A stretch of DNA of 64,000 bases from a bacterium (GTDB lineage Bacteria > Krumholzibacteriota > Krumholzibacteriia > LZORAL124-64-63). The notes beneath the pieces were generated by a model, which saw only the letters and a program-made list of their open reading frames with translations, was not told the origin of the DNA and made no database searches. Shown one piece after another: positions 9,030 to 16,113 of this stretch (position 1 is its first letter; each line of letters begins with the position of its first letter). The stretch covers positions 1 through 64,000 of the forward strand of contig JAAEQC010000177.1 in the NCBI GenBank assembly GCA_024231905.1, read 5' to 3'. A program made the translations under genes and the position numbers.

Positions 9030-9371
9030 ATGTCGCCGCGCAACCGCCATAAGCGCAAGGCCGGTCGGCCGAAGCCCGAAAAGCTGCCCACGCGGGAAGA
9101 GATCAGCCGGGACGTGAAGAAGTTGAAGGGGATGGGTGCGCCTGGGGTGAACTACCGGGAGCGGTCGCTGGCGCTGCATGGGATGATCTGTGCGAAGTGC
9201 GCGCGGGAGTTCACGGAGGCGGATCGGCACCTGCTGACGGTGCATCACATCGACGGGAATGATCGGAACAATCCGGCGGATGGGTCGAATTGGGAGAATC
9301 TTTGCAGGTATTGTCATGAGGATGAGCATAGTCGGGGGATTTTGGGGGATTATTTGACTGGGGGGGATTGA
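9030..9371 (+). CDS. Small HNH-nuclease-like protein (YajD type)
   Basis: 113 residues from the ATG at 9030, which has a good ribosome site (ggaagga, 9017-9023). A TTG at 9015 overlaps that site and is unlikely. A basic N-terminus is followed by a zinc-finger HNH fold: CAKC, then VHHIDGN (the HH and N residues), then LCRYCHEDEH supplying the second CxxC-like pair and last histidine. Small HNH proteins of this type are thought to nick DNA, but no role is established. It stands alone. Its last codons run into an extraordinary series of G-tracts. Confidence 0.8.
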   Translation: MSPRNRHKRKAGRPKPEKLPTREEISRDVKKLKGMGAPGVNYRERSLALHGMICAKCAREFTEADRHLLTVHHIDGNDRNNPADGSNWENLCRYCHEDEHSRGILGDYLTGGD

Positions 9372-9385
9372 TGGGGTATGGGGGG
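9334..9385 (+). other. G-tract cluster with quadruplex-forming potential
   Basis: Five G-runs of 5, 5, 7, 4 and 6 bases (9334-9338, 9344-9348, 9360-9366, 9373-9376, 9380-9385) are separated by loops of 5, 11, 6 and 3 bases. They span the last codons and stop of the HNH gene and the start of the intergenic region. The last three tracts have short loops, and any four of the five could form a quadruplex in DNA or in the mRNA 3' end. Confidence 0.6.
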
Positions 9386-9607
9386 TTGGTGGCTTTCCCT
9401 TGATGATGGAGCGCCTCCCCGGGTTGGATCTAACTAGAACTCTACCTACGCACCTCACCAAAGCGCAGGCTTTGAGAATCCAGGAACTGGATCGTCTGGT
9501 TGCCTGACCACGAGAGACCCGACCCACGATGAGAATCCTGCGTCGGACCAGGTCAGGGCGTGATGCGGGAGCGATGGGGCCTGATCGATTGCCTCGAGTC
9601 CTGGGCA

Positions 9608-10615
9608 CTACGCTGTCATCGCTTCGATGATATGGACATCACCATTCGTGGGGATGATCCTGGATAACCCGAAGCCTGACGATTCGAGCAGGATCTTGAA
9701 CTCTTCCTTCGTCCGTTCACGTCCGCCCGTCGTCACGAGCATTTCGAGGTCCAGCAGCTTGGCAACGGAAGGCTCGTTCCCTGGAGGAATGATCATCTCG
9801 ACGATCAAGAGCTTCGATTCCATTGTCATCGCCCGGTGGCAGTTCGACAGGATGATCCCGCACTGCTCATCCGACCAGTCATGGAGGATATTCGACATGA
9901 GATACGCGTCACTTCCGGAGGGGATGCTCTCGAAGAAATCGCACTCCATTACCTGACAGCGATCTTCGATCCCCATCTCCTTGAGCGTCCTCCTGGCACC
10001 GGGGAGGACAGAAGGCGTCTCGGCGACAATCCCGTTCATCGAGGGATTGGCGACCAGGATCTCGGCTATCAGGATACCGAGTCCTCCACCGACATCTGTC
10101 AGAGTGCGCTGGCCGGTGAAATCATAGGCTTCAACGATTGCGCTGTGGGAGCTCCCCGCCTTCACCGCGTTGGCTTCGTTGAACACCTCTGCGGCTCGAG
10201 GGTTCACTTCCAGCCAGTCGGTTACCGGCATTCCATGAGCGATCTCGAAGGCCGTGTCACCTGTTTTCACGCTTTCCATCAAGCACCCCCACGCCTGGTC
10301 GGCCCAGTCGGAGTTGAACAACAGGGCGATCGATCTCATGGCCCCCGTTTTTAGGTATTCGGCCATCGGTGTGAGTTCGAATCGTTTTCCTTCGGTTTCG
10401 CAGAAGATACCGACACTTGCCAAGGCTCTCATCACCCTATAAAGAGACGGTGCATGGGTCTGGCTTGCCCGCGCGAGCTCTTCGATGCTCCTGGGACCAT
10501 CGACCAGCATATCCGCGATGCCAAGCTCAGCTGTTACGTAAAGAGGCTTGCTGATCCACATTCCCACTATGAATTTCATGAGTTGTGCTGGAGGCGGTAA
10601 CTCGGTCGGTTTCAT
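9608..10615 (-). CDS. SAM-dependent O-methyltransferase (plant/bacterial Methyltransf_2 type)
   Basis: 335 residues from the ATG at 10615, chosen because aaggag sits seven bases upstream. An ATG at 10630 is also possible and longer starts lack conservation. The N-terminal part (about 1-100) is the dimerisation winged helix of small-molecule O-methyltransferases. The SAM site is DVGGGLG, and NILHDWSDEQC is the family's catalytic-histidine region. Relatives methylate hydroxyl groups on polyketides, phenols or N-acetylserotonin, and the substrate is not readable here. It lies at the start of a minus-strand run of accessory genes with somewhat lower GC. Confidence 0.88.
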   Translation of the reverse strand: MKPTELPPPAQLMKFIVGMWISKPLYVTAELGIADMLVDGPRSIEELARASQTHAPSLYRVMRALASVGIFCETEGKRFELTPMAEYLKTGAMRSIALLFNSDWADQAWGCLMESVKTGDTAFEIAHGMPVTDWLEVNPRAAEVFNEANAVKAGSSHSAIVEAYDFTGQRTLTDVGGGLGILIAEILVANPSMNGIVAETPSVLPGARRTLKEMGIEDRCQVMECDFFESIPSGSDAYLMSNILHDWSDEQCGIILSNCHRAMTMESKLLIVEMIIPPGNEPSVAKLLDLEMLVTTGGRERTKEEFKILLESSGFGLSRIIPTNGDVHIIEAMTA

Positions 10616-10904
10616 TTCTGTCTCCTTCATCCGTGGTTTTTTTAACTGTCGCAGACATCGCAGAGCAGCGCCACCATTCCAGTTGTGAAGGCAGCAATGA
10701 GCGTTGCCTACTTTCTGAATTCGCAGTCTATGAGGTCGGGGATTGGGAGCATGGGCAAGGATCAAATGGGAAGGATTAGCTGACCCGCAAAGAACCGGCT
10801 CCCGGGTGGGACCCTCCAAGCTTTAGCGCTTCGTCGTGATATGACTCAGTAGCCTTCCGCATCACATCCAACTCGATGGATTCCCTGCCAGCGTACTTGG
10901 AACT

Positions 10905-11996
10905 TCAATGTGTGCACTCGAAGCCCTCAAAGAACTCCATCAGCTCGACGGCGTCTTCCTTCGAGACCTCGATATCCATCCTGTCGCAGAGCTTGCGGAA
11001 GAGTTTCAGGTTGACGTCCTGATCGTAGGGTTTGAAGGCTCGTTCGACGTTGCCCTCGAGGTCGGTATTGACGTCCAGCATCACCAGCGGAGCGTCGCAG
11101 GAGAGGTCGAAGCTGCCGAGGGCAAGATGCTTGACCCGCGGGCTGTCCACGGTCCGGAAATGAACCGTCCTGCGGGCGATGTCGTACACGATATTCCAGC
11201 GGGTGTATGGTTCGCCGAACAGGTTGCTCCACCATTTCTTGGGAGCTACGACCGTCTCGGTCAAAACCCGCATGGCGTATTCCACGGTAGAGGCGCCCGG
11301 TTCAGCGGCGAAACGCTCTATCTTGTCCGCGCAGGCAGCGACGCGCTCGACAGAGGCGCCCGGATTCAACGCCGGAAAAACACCCTGTTCGATGAAGGCC
11401 GGGCCGGCCGCGTAGACGGCGTTGGCCATCGCCTTGACCGGCAGCTCATCGCCCGTGTAGCACACGAACTCGCCGTCCAGGTATTCGATCGCTGCACACT
11501 GCCCGTCCTTATCGGTAATCAGGTAATGATTGGGATACCCCACGTCCTGCACCCGCACCAGCGGGCCAAGGGCGATGACCTCCTGGACGCTGCCGCAGGT
11601 GTCCAGCACGAACTGGACCCAGTCGGCCATACCGAAAGGAGTCCGTTCGTCGGGTTCCGGAAGCACGGAGGCCCGCAGCTCCATCGAGCTGACGACCAGG
11701 CCGGCCTCGTTCATGCCGCTCCAGGCGAACTCGCGGCCGACCACGTTGAACGTCACGCTGCCGTAGGCGGATGTCCATTTGGCCTTCTCTCCGGTGGTGC
11801 TTTGCCGATAGCCCTCCTTGGCGATCCCGCGCTGATTCACGAACACCAGCCCCTCGCCGGTAATGAAGTCGAAGTTGGTCGCAAAGAAGGTTCCGGCGGG
11901 CGTGTCGAGACAGAAAGACGTGCAGGCGCGAGCGAGGCCATCCTGCAGGCAGATCAACAGCAGACAACAGAGTGCTGCGGTGGCGAGGATACGCAT
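10905..11996 (-). CDS. Secreted linear-amide C-N hydrolase (choloylglycine hydrolase / penicillin V acylase family)
   Basis: 363 residues. A signal peptide (residues 1-24) ends in ARA directly before C25, so export would leave cysteine at the N-terminus, as needed for an Ntn-hydrolase nucleophile. C25 is followed by TSFCLDT and later by the N-F-D motif around ATNFDF, both family hallmarks. Members cleave amide bonds in bile salts, penicillin V or acyl-homoserine lactones, and the substrate is unknown here. It is probably co-transcribed with the isoprenylcysteine-methyltransferase-like gene 17 bases upstream. Confidence 0.85.
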   Translation of the reverse strand: MRILATAALCCLLLICLQDGLARACTSFCLDTPAGTFFATNFDFITGEGLVFVNQRGIAKEGYRQSTTGEKAKWTSAYGSVTFNVVGREFAWSGMNEAGLVVSSMELRASVLPEPDERTPFGMADWVQFVLDTCGSVQEVIALGPLVRVQDVGYPNHYLITDKDGQCAAIEYLDGEFVCYTGDELPVKAMANAVYAAGPAFIEQGVFPALNPGASVERVAACADKIERFAAEPGASTVEYAMRVLTETVVAPKKWWSNLFGEPYTRWNIVYDIARRTVHFRTVDSPRVKHLALGSFDLSCDAPLVMLDVNTDLEGNVERAFKPYDQDVNLKLFRKLCDRMDIEVSKEDAVELMEFFEGFECTH

Positions 11997-12013
11997 CGTC
12001 GGCCTCTTTTCCT

Positions 12014-12568
12014 TTAACCGATCGGATTCCTACGGTGGCGCCAAGGCCGCGGAATGAACATCGGCACCTCGCGCTTGTAGTCGACGTAGCTGGCTCCAAA
12101 ACGCTGCTCAAGCTCGGGTTCCTCGACCCTCTTCAGTTCGATGGCATGCGCGATTATGTACAGAGGAGTCCAGATCGCCGCTATCGAGATGGAATTCAAA
12201 ATGAATCCGATACCGAATAGCGAGGTGAAGACCCCGGTAATCAACGGATTCCGAATCCAGACATAGGGCCCTGTGACAATAAGCTCATTCGGCGGATTGA
12301 ACGGCACGGGCGTACCATGAGATCTCGCGAACCGAACAACACACCAGGAACACAACACGGCCCCGGACACCAGAAGCAGGACTCCGATGATGAGGCCCAT
12401 CGCGCCCGCAAGAAGCGCCGGAAAGGCTAGCAGACGATCGAGGTACAGCCCTCCGAACACAACGACCAAGAGAGTGAGCCCAAAGATCGTCAGGCCTAGC
12501 GGAGTTAAGATCTGACGCCTGCGCCGCGAGCCTGTGGCAACCGAGTGGAAAAGTTCCTTCAGTCCCAT
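12014..12568 (-). CDS. Isoprenylcysteine carboxyl methyltransferase (ICMT)-like membrane protein
   Basis: 184 residues with about four membrane helices. The C-terminal half has the ICMT/PEMT SAM-binding pattern: GPYVWIRNPL after the second helix pair, and RVEEPELEQRFG with YVDYKREVPMFIPRP near the end. Such proteins methylate carboxyl groups or lipids in the membrane, and many bacterial members have unknown substrates. It lies 17 bases upstream of the amidase gene and 65 bases downstream of a small membrane protein gene on the same strand. Confidence 0.85.
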   Translation of the reverse strand: MGLKELFHSVATGSRRRRQILTPLGLTIFGLTLLVVVFGGLYLDRLLAFPALLAGAMGLIIGVLLLVSGAVLCSWCVVRFARSHGTPVPFNPPNELIVTGPYVWIRNPLITGVFTSLFGIGFILNSISIAAIWTPLYIIAHAIELKRVEEPELEQRFGASYVDYKREVPMFIPRPWRHRRNPIG

Positions 12569-12633
12569 AGAACTTGCTCCTAATCTCAGCCCGGAAACGT
12601 CCGCTGGATACGATTCCAGGTGGCCATTGCCCT

Positions 12634-13026
12634 CTATAACTTACGACTCCGATCCGATCTAATCCCAACAGCGATCAGCGGAAACACGATCCACGGAATA
12701 GCATAGTAGACGGACAGGTACCAGAAGCGGCCAACGAAACCCATGCCATGGCCGAGATAGATCCCACAGTAGAGCCAATCGTAGACCGCAAGAGGGATCG
12801 TGAAATAGAATGCCAACCACAGTGACACCTTTAAGAGCCTCTTGCGTTTGACGCTTCGAAGCACCAGGTATACGACGCCGGCAATAAACACCAGCGCAAC
12901 AAGATCGAAGATCACCATGAACTTGGTAGAGTATTGTTGGTAATACGACGGCAACCCACCGACCCAGAAACCCACCCATACGAGTGTAGCGATCATCAGC
13001 AGACGAATGTGCCATCGCTTTCTCAA
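12634..13026 (-). CDS. Small membrane protein of unknown function
   Basis: 130 residues, with a short basic N-terminus and about four hydrophobic segments (near 8-24, 35-56, 68-88 and 95-120). I do not recognise a family. Its GC content is visibly lower than that of the surrounding core genes. It sits upstream of the ICMT-like gene on the same strand and may share its transcript. Confidence 0.65.
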   Translation of the reverse strand: MRKRWHIRLLMIATLVWVGFWVGGLPSYYQQYSTKFMVIFDLVALVFIAGVVYLVLRSVKRKRLLKVSLWLAFYFTIPLAVYDWLYCGIYLGHGMGFVGRFWYLSVYYAIPWIVFPLIAVGIRSDRSRKL

Positions 13027-13128
13027 GCTACCCCACCTCCTGTTCTGCCCGCCTAACCTGATTCTTCTACGTTTACGTACTTGGTTGCTTCTAAGTTGAC
13101 ACCCAAACGCGTATTGACCTTTCCTCTG

Positions 13129-13431
13129 TCAGAGTTCGGTCATGGCTTTCTTCAGCTTGGCGATCCGTTCCTCGTTTCGACTGATGAAGGTCCACTTGCC
13201 AATGCGTTTGGCCTTCACCAGCTCGGCGTCCAGCAGGATTTTCAGGTGCTGGGTCGCCGTGGGCTGTCTGACACCAAGCTTCTCGGCGATCAACAGGACG
13301 CAGACGCCGTCCTGGACCAGATCGCCGTCCTTCTGGGGCCGGAAGTGTTTCTCCGGATCCTTCAGCCAGTCCAGTATTCTTAGACGCTTTTCGTGTCCCA
13401 GGGATTTGAAAACCGGCTCCATGTCTCTCAT
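13129..13431 (-). CDS. ArsR-family winged-helix regulator
   Basis: 100 residues. The fold is ArsR/SmtB-like: GHEKRLRILDWL, then IAEKLGVRQPTATQHLKILLDAELV as the helix-turn-helix, then a wing with GKWTFISRNEE. The metal-binding ELCVCDL motif of classical ArsR is absent (the region reads VCVLLIAEKL), so the signal is probably not arsenite. It is the last gene of a minus-strand operon: flavodoxin, PhzF remnant, YciI-like, ArsR. An inverted repeat in the operon promoter (15021-15038) could be its operator. Confidence 0.85.
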   Translation of the reverse strand: MRDMEPVFKSLGHEKRLRILDWLKDPEKHFRPQKDGDLVQDGVCVLLIAEKLGVRQPTATQHLKILLDAELVKAKRIGKWTFISRNEERIAKLKKAMTEL

Positions 13432-13448
13432 GTCGTGTTCTTCTCCCG

Positions 13449-13751
13449 TCAGACCGGGTTCTTGTCCGTGAACAGCCGTTCGAACCCTGGATAGGGCCGC
13501 AGCGGGATCAGTTCGAACTCGATCAAGCTTTCCTGGACGAAGGGTAACTCATTCAATCGCTCCGCAGCTGCCTTTTCGGTGTCGGCTTCCAGGATCAGGA
13601 CTGCGCTGTTCATATCACGCCGGAAGTGGGCCTCGCGGATGAACTCGTCCTGTTGCAGTTCCCACACCTTTCTGGCTTCGCTTGCAGCCAGGACCCGGTA
13701 CTGATCGGTGGTCGCACCTTCACGCTCCCGTTCCAGGGCGATGATTCTCAT
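13449..13751 (-). CDS. Dimeric alpha/beta-barrel protein (YciI / muconolactone-isomerase-like)
   Basis: 100 residues with the ferredoxin-like beta-alpha-beta layout of small dimeric barrels: a first strand MRIIALER, a long helix, a strand around SAVLILEADTEKAAAERL, and a terminal strand around EFELIPLRPYPGFERLF. The exact activity is not readable. Relatives include YciI, muconolactone isomerase and small stress proteins. It starts nine bases after the PhzF-type C-terminal stop and ends 17 bases before the ArsR gene, so it is in the same operon. Confidence 0.7.
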   Translation of the reverse strand: MRIIALEREREGATTDQYRVLAASEARKVWELQQDEFIREAHFRRDMNSAVLILEADTEKAAAERLNELPFVQESLIEFELIPLRPYPGFERLFTDKNPV

Positions 13752-13760
13752 GTTCGCCTC

Positions 13761-14482
13761 CTAGTTTTTCCAGGTCCCTTCGGCCACGTCTACCGAGTAA
13801 CCACCCAGCCGGACGCGTATGACGCCGTCCGAGCGCCGGGCCTGCAGCCACAGCTGCGACGACCGGCCCATCTCGTAGCCCTGGCCGACGACGAATTCCA
13901 GGGTTTCAGCCCCCGTCCTGTCATGATGAATGAGATACGCCGCCAGGCAACCATTACCGCTGCCGGTGGCGGGATCTTCTGGAATGCCCAAGGCGTCGGC
14001 GAACATCCGGACCGCCAAGTCTTGGCCAGGCTCGTGGGGATCTTCAGCATAGACCAGGATATTCTTGATGCCCGTCTCCTCGACCAGTCGGTAATACCTG
14101 GCGAGATCGATATTGACCCGGCCCAGCCAGCTGCGGTCTGCCACCGGCACGACGACGTGGGGCAGGTCCTCGACAAAGGCCTCCTGTGGCAGAGTCAGGA
14201 TGGCCGCAAACATATCGACAGGAAGCGTCTCACCCAGAACGGGCTCCGGCTGCTCAACCCAGAGCGGCGGCGTGGCGCCGGGATGGTGCTGAACCTGGAC
14301 CGGACCCACCTTCAGATTCAGCGTTACGAGGTCCTTCCACCGGCCTAGTGAACAGATGCCGCCCCAGCAATGCTCTGCATCTCACTTCCTGACAAGTCTT
14401 CTCGACAGAGGAAGACGGCAAGCTGGTTGCCCTGGTACTTCCGCCCCGCAAACACGTCCACGATATGAAATTCTACCGTCAA
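13761..14482 (-). pseudogene. PhzF-family epimerase/isomerase, internally deleted and frameshifted
   Basis: The C-terminal two thirds (13761-14309 and about ten codons upstream, reading DLVTLNLKVGPVQV) are clearly PhzF, including EDPATGSGNGCLAAYL. In another frame, starting at a TTG (14482) that overlaps the flavodoxin stop, lie 45 codons of a PhzF N-terminus: FHIVDVFAGRKYQGNQLAVF, then MQSIAGAASVH, then TAG at 14347-14345. The parts are out of frame, and roughly 60 residues of the usual 260-300 are missing between them. Either the gene is dead or only the C-terminal domain is made from the GTG at 14309. An assembly error is possible but would have to delete sequence as well as shift frame. 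Confidence 0.8.
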
Positions 14483-14979
14483 TTCTCCGCTTGTCGCAGT
14501 TCCGCCGTTGCCAAGGCCGACCGGGCGACCCGCGCCCCGAGTTTCCGGGCGTGATCCTTGGCGGCGTCACCAAATGGCCCGCTGTAGGCCACTCCATAAT
14601 GACCGCTAGCGTTTTGGGGATCGCCAACGACGATCATCCCGTAGATCAGGAGCGCCTGAATGATGGACATCATTGTCGTTTCCTTGCCCCCGGCGTGGAA
14701 GCCCGACGACGCGAAAGCCGCACCGATCTTGTTCTCCATCCGGTTCCTGACCGCGACGTTGTCGTCGAACACCTTCTTCAATTCCGACGACATGGTTCCG
14801 AAGTAGACTGGCGAACCGGCGATGACGGCGTCGGCGGCCAGGAAATCTTTCGTCTGCACCTCAGTGACGGGCTTGAGCACTACCTCGGCCCCAGCGACAG
14901 CCCCGGCGCCCCTGGCAATCTCCAGGGCCAAGTCCTCGGTTCGGCTCGTTCGCGAATGATAGATGATCAGCACGTTCAT
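14479..14979 (-). CDS. Flavodoxin-family protein (WrbA-like NAD(P)H:quinone oxidoreductase type)
   Basis: 166 residues. The FMN phosphate loop YHSRTSRTEDLA is at residues 7-18, and the flavin-ring contact region AGSPVYFGTMSSELKKVFDD and GFHAGGKETTMMS follow the flavodoxin_2/WrbA pattern. It should bind FMN and carry out two-electron reduction of quinones or similar compounds in the cytoplasm. It is the first gene of the operon with the PhzF remnant, YciI-like and ArsR genes. Its stop overlaps the old PhzF start. Confidence 0.85.
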   Translation of the reverse strand: MNVLIIYHSRTSRTEDLALEIARGAGAVAGAEVVLKPVTEVQTKDFLAADAVIAGSPVYFGTMSSELKKVFDDNVAVRNRMENKIGAAFASSGFHAGGKETTMMSIIQALLIYGMIVVGDPQNASGHYGVAYSGPFGDAAKDHARKLGARVARSALATAELRQAEN

Positions 14980-15020
14980 GGCTTCCCTTTCGGTCGAACC
15001 GGCCTGATTGCGTATCGTTG

Positions 15021-15038
15021 TATAGCTATTTGTCTATA
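15021..15038. promoter_or_regulatory. Inverted repeat upstream of the flavodoxin operon
   Basis: tatag (15021-15025) and ctata (15034-15038) are separated by eight bases in an AT-rich promoter region 42 bases upstream of the flavodoxin start. The size and composition suit an ArsR-type operator. The ArsR protein of the same operon is the natural candidate, but this is inference. Confidence 0.35.
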
Positions 15039-15157
15039 TGTTTGTCAAGGGATTTGTTGTTGGGAACCTGCGCGAAGCGGCGATGGAGGGTGTGGCGCAT
15101 TCACGGCGAACCGCTGAAGCTGGACTGCAATATCAGCTATGTTTCCCGCCAGCCGTT

Positions 15158-15694
15158 TCAGTCAAGATTCCTTGTGTTCGCGAAGATCCGCGCCTTCTCG
15201 GCCGAGCCTATCATCCACTGAACGAGGTACGCGGACAGGACCACAAATAGGATATTGGCCGTCAGCCTGGCCAGCATGAAGCGCCAGCCCATCGATGCGA
15301 CCTCGAACAGCAGCATGGGGATCTTGGTCGTGGACCAAGCCCCGATGAAGATCATGATGTTCAGCAGGCTGGCCTCCTTCCTCATCAACACCAGCGCCAC
15401 CGGGAAGGCAGCTTAAAGGGGGCCCGCCGAGGCCGACCCCAGCAGGAAGGCCAGTGAAATGCCGACGACTCCCGACCGATTACCGAGCCACTTGGTCACG
15501 GTTTTCTTCGGAATCCAGATATCGAGCAACCAGAGCAAGATGAAGATTGGTGGCAGGACGACCGCGATCGTCTCCAGATTGTCCAGTTCGATCTCGAGCG
15601 ACCTCGCGCCCGCCCCGGAACTGGACAGGTACAGCAACGCGTTGATCGTTGCTAGTCCCAGGAAGATCTTGTAACGATTCAGCAGCTTCACCAT
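15158..15694 (-). pseudogene. COG0701-type permease, second half-gene, interrupted by an ochre codon
   Basis: One reading frame from the ATG at 15694 to 15158 is broken only by TAA at 15415-15413. The residues on either side (GSASAGPL, then AAFPVALVLM and GAWSTTKIPMLLFE) are the conserved core of the small paired permeases, where the stop replaces an expected tyrosine (AGPLYAAFP). One base change from TAT or TAC would create it. The product would be about 178 residues with five to six membrane helices. It overlaps the upstream half-gene by seven bases. It could be true decay, a sequencing error or a read-through site. Confidence 0.8.
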
Positions 15695-16014
15695 GCCGAC
15701 ACCGCCATTACTACACCGGCCACCAGGAACGAGAACCCGAAGGCTAATAGGTTTCGCAGGATCGTCGTCCTCGCCCCGAAGTACCTGACCTCCAGAGGAA
15801 ACGTCACCACCCCCACGGCCATCAGGGTCGAGACGAAGACCGCGATCTGCATCAGGCCTGCCCCGCTTCCCAGAAGAGCAGCGGCCAGCGGAAAAGCCAC
15901 GAAGCCTGGGATCAGGGTCACCGAACCGGCTACCGAGGCGATCAGCATCCCTGACAATCCGGATGCCCCTCCTATAACCCTGGAGATGAGATCCGGAGTG
16001 ACGAAGACCAGTGA
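15688..16014 (-). pseudogene. COG0701-type permease, first half-gene, N-terminally truncated
   Basis: The frame shows the conserved permease core (ITLIPGFVAFPLA-like, here VTLIPGFVAFPLAAALL, and VGVVTFPLEVRYFG). Similarity can be followed upstream through TPDLISRVIGG to about 16014 and then stops, without a normal start codon or the first two membrane helices (about 60 residues) that complete relatives have. A TTG at 15957 could give an 89-residue fragment. The break lies within 60 bases of the terminator hairpin of the neighbouring metallopeptidase gene, suggesting a deletion or insertion junction. Confidence 0.75.
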
Positions 16015-16041
16015 TGCGGGCGACGGAGTATTGTGCGCCGG

Positions 16042-16072
16042 ACCGGGGCGCCGTTCATGCCGGCGCCCCGGT
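16042..16072 (-). terminator. Strong hairpin downstream of the metallopeptidase gene
   Basis: An 11-base perfect stem, accggggcgcc (16042-16052) with ggcgccccggt (16062-16072), has a nine-base loop. It lies about 40 bases past the stop of the minus-strand gene ending at 16114. There is no T-run. Confidence 0.6.
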
Positions 16073-16113
16073 TTCCAGCTACAGATCCGTCGAATCCGGA
16101 GCCTGTCGCGAAC

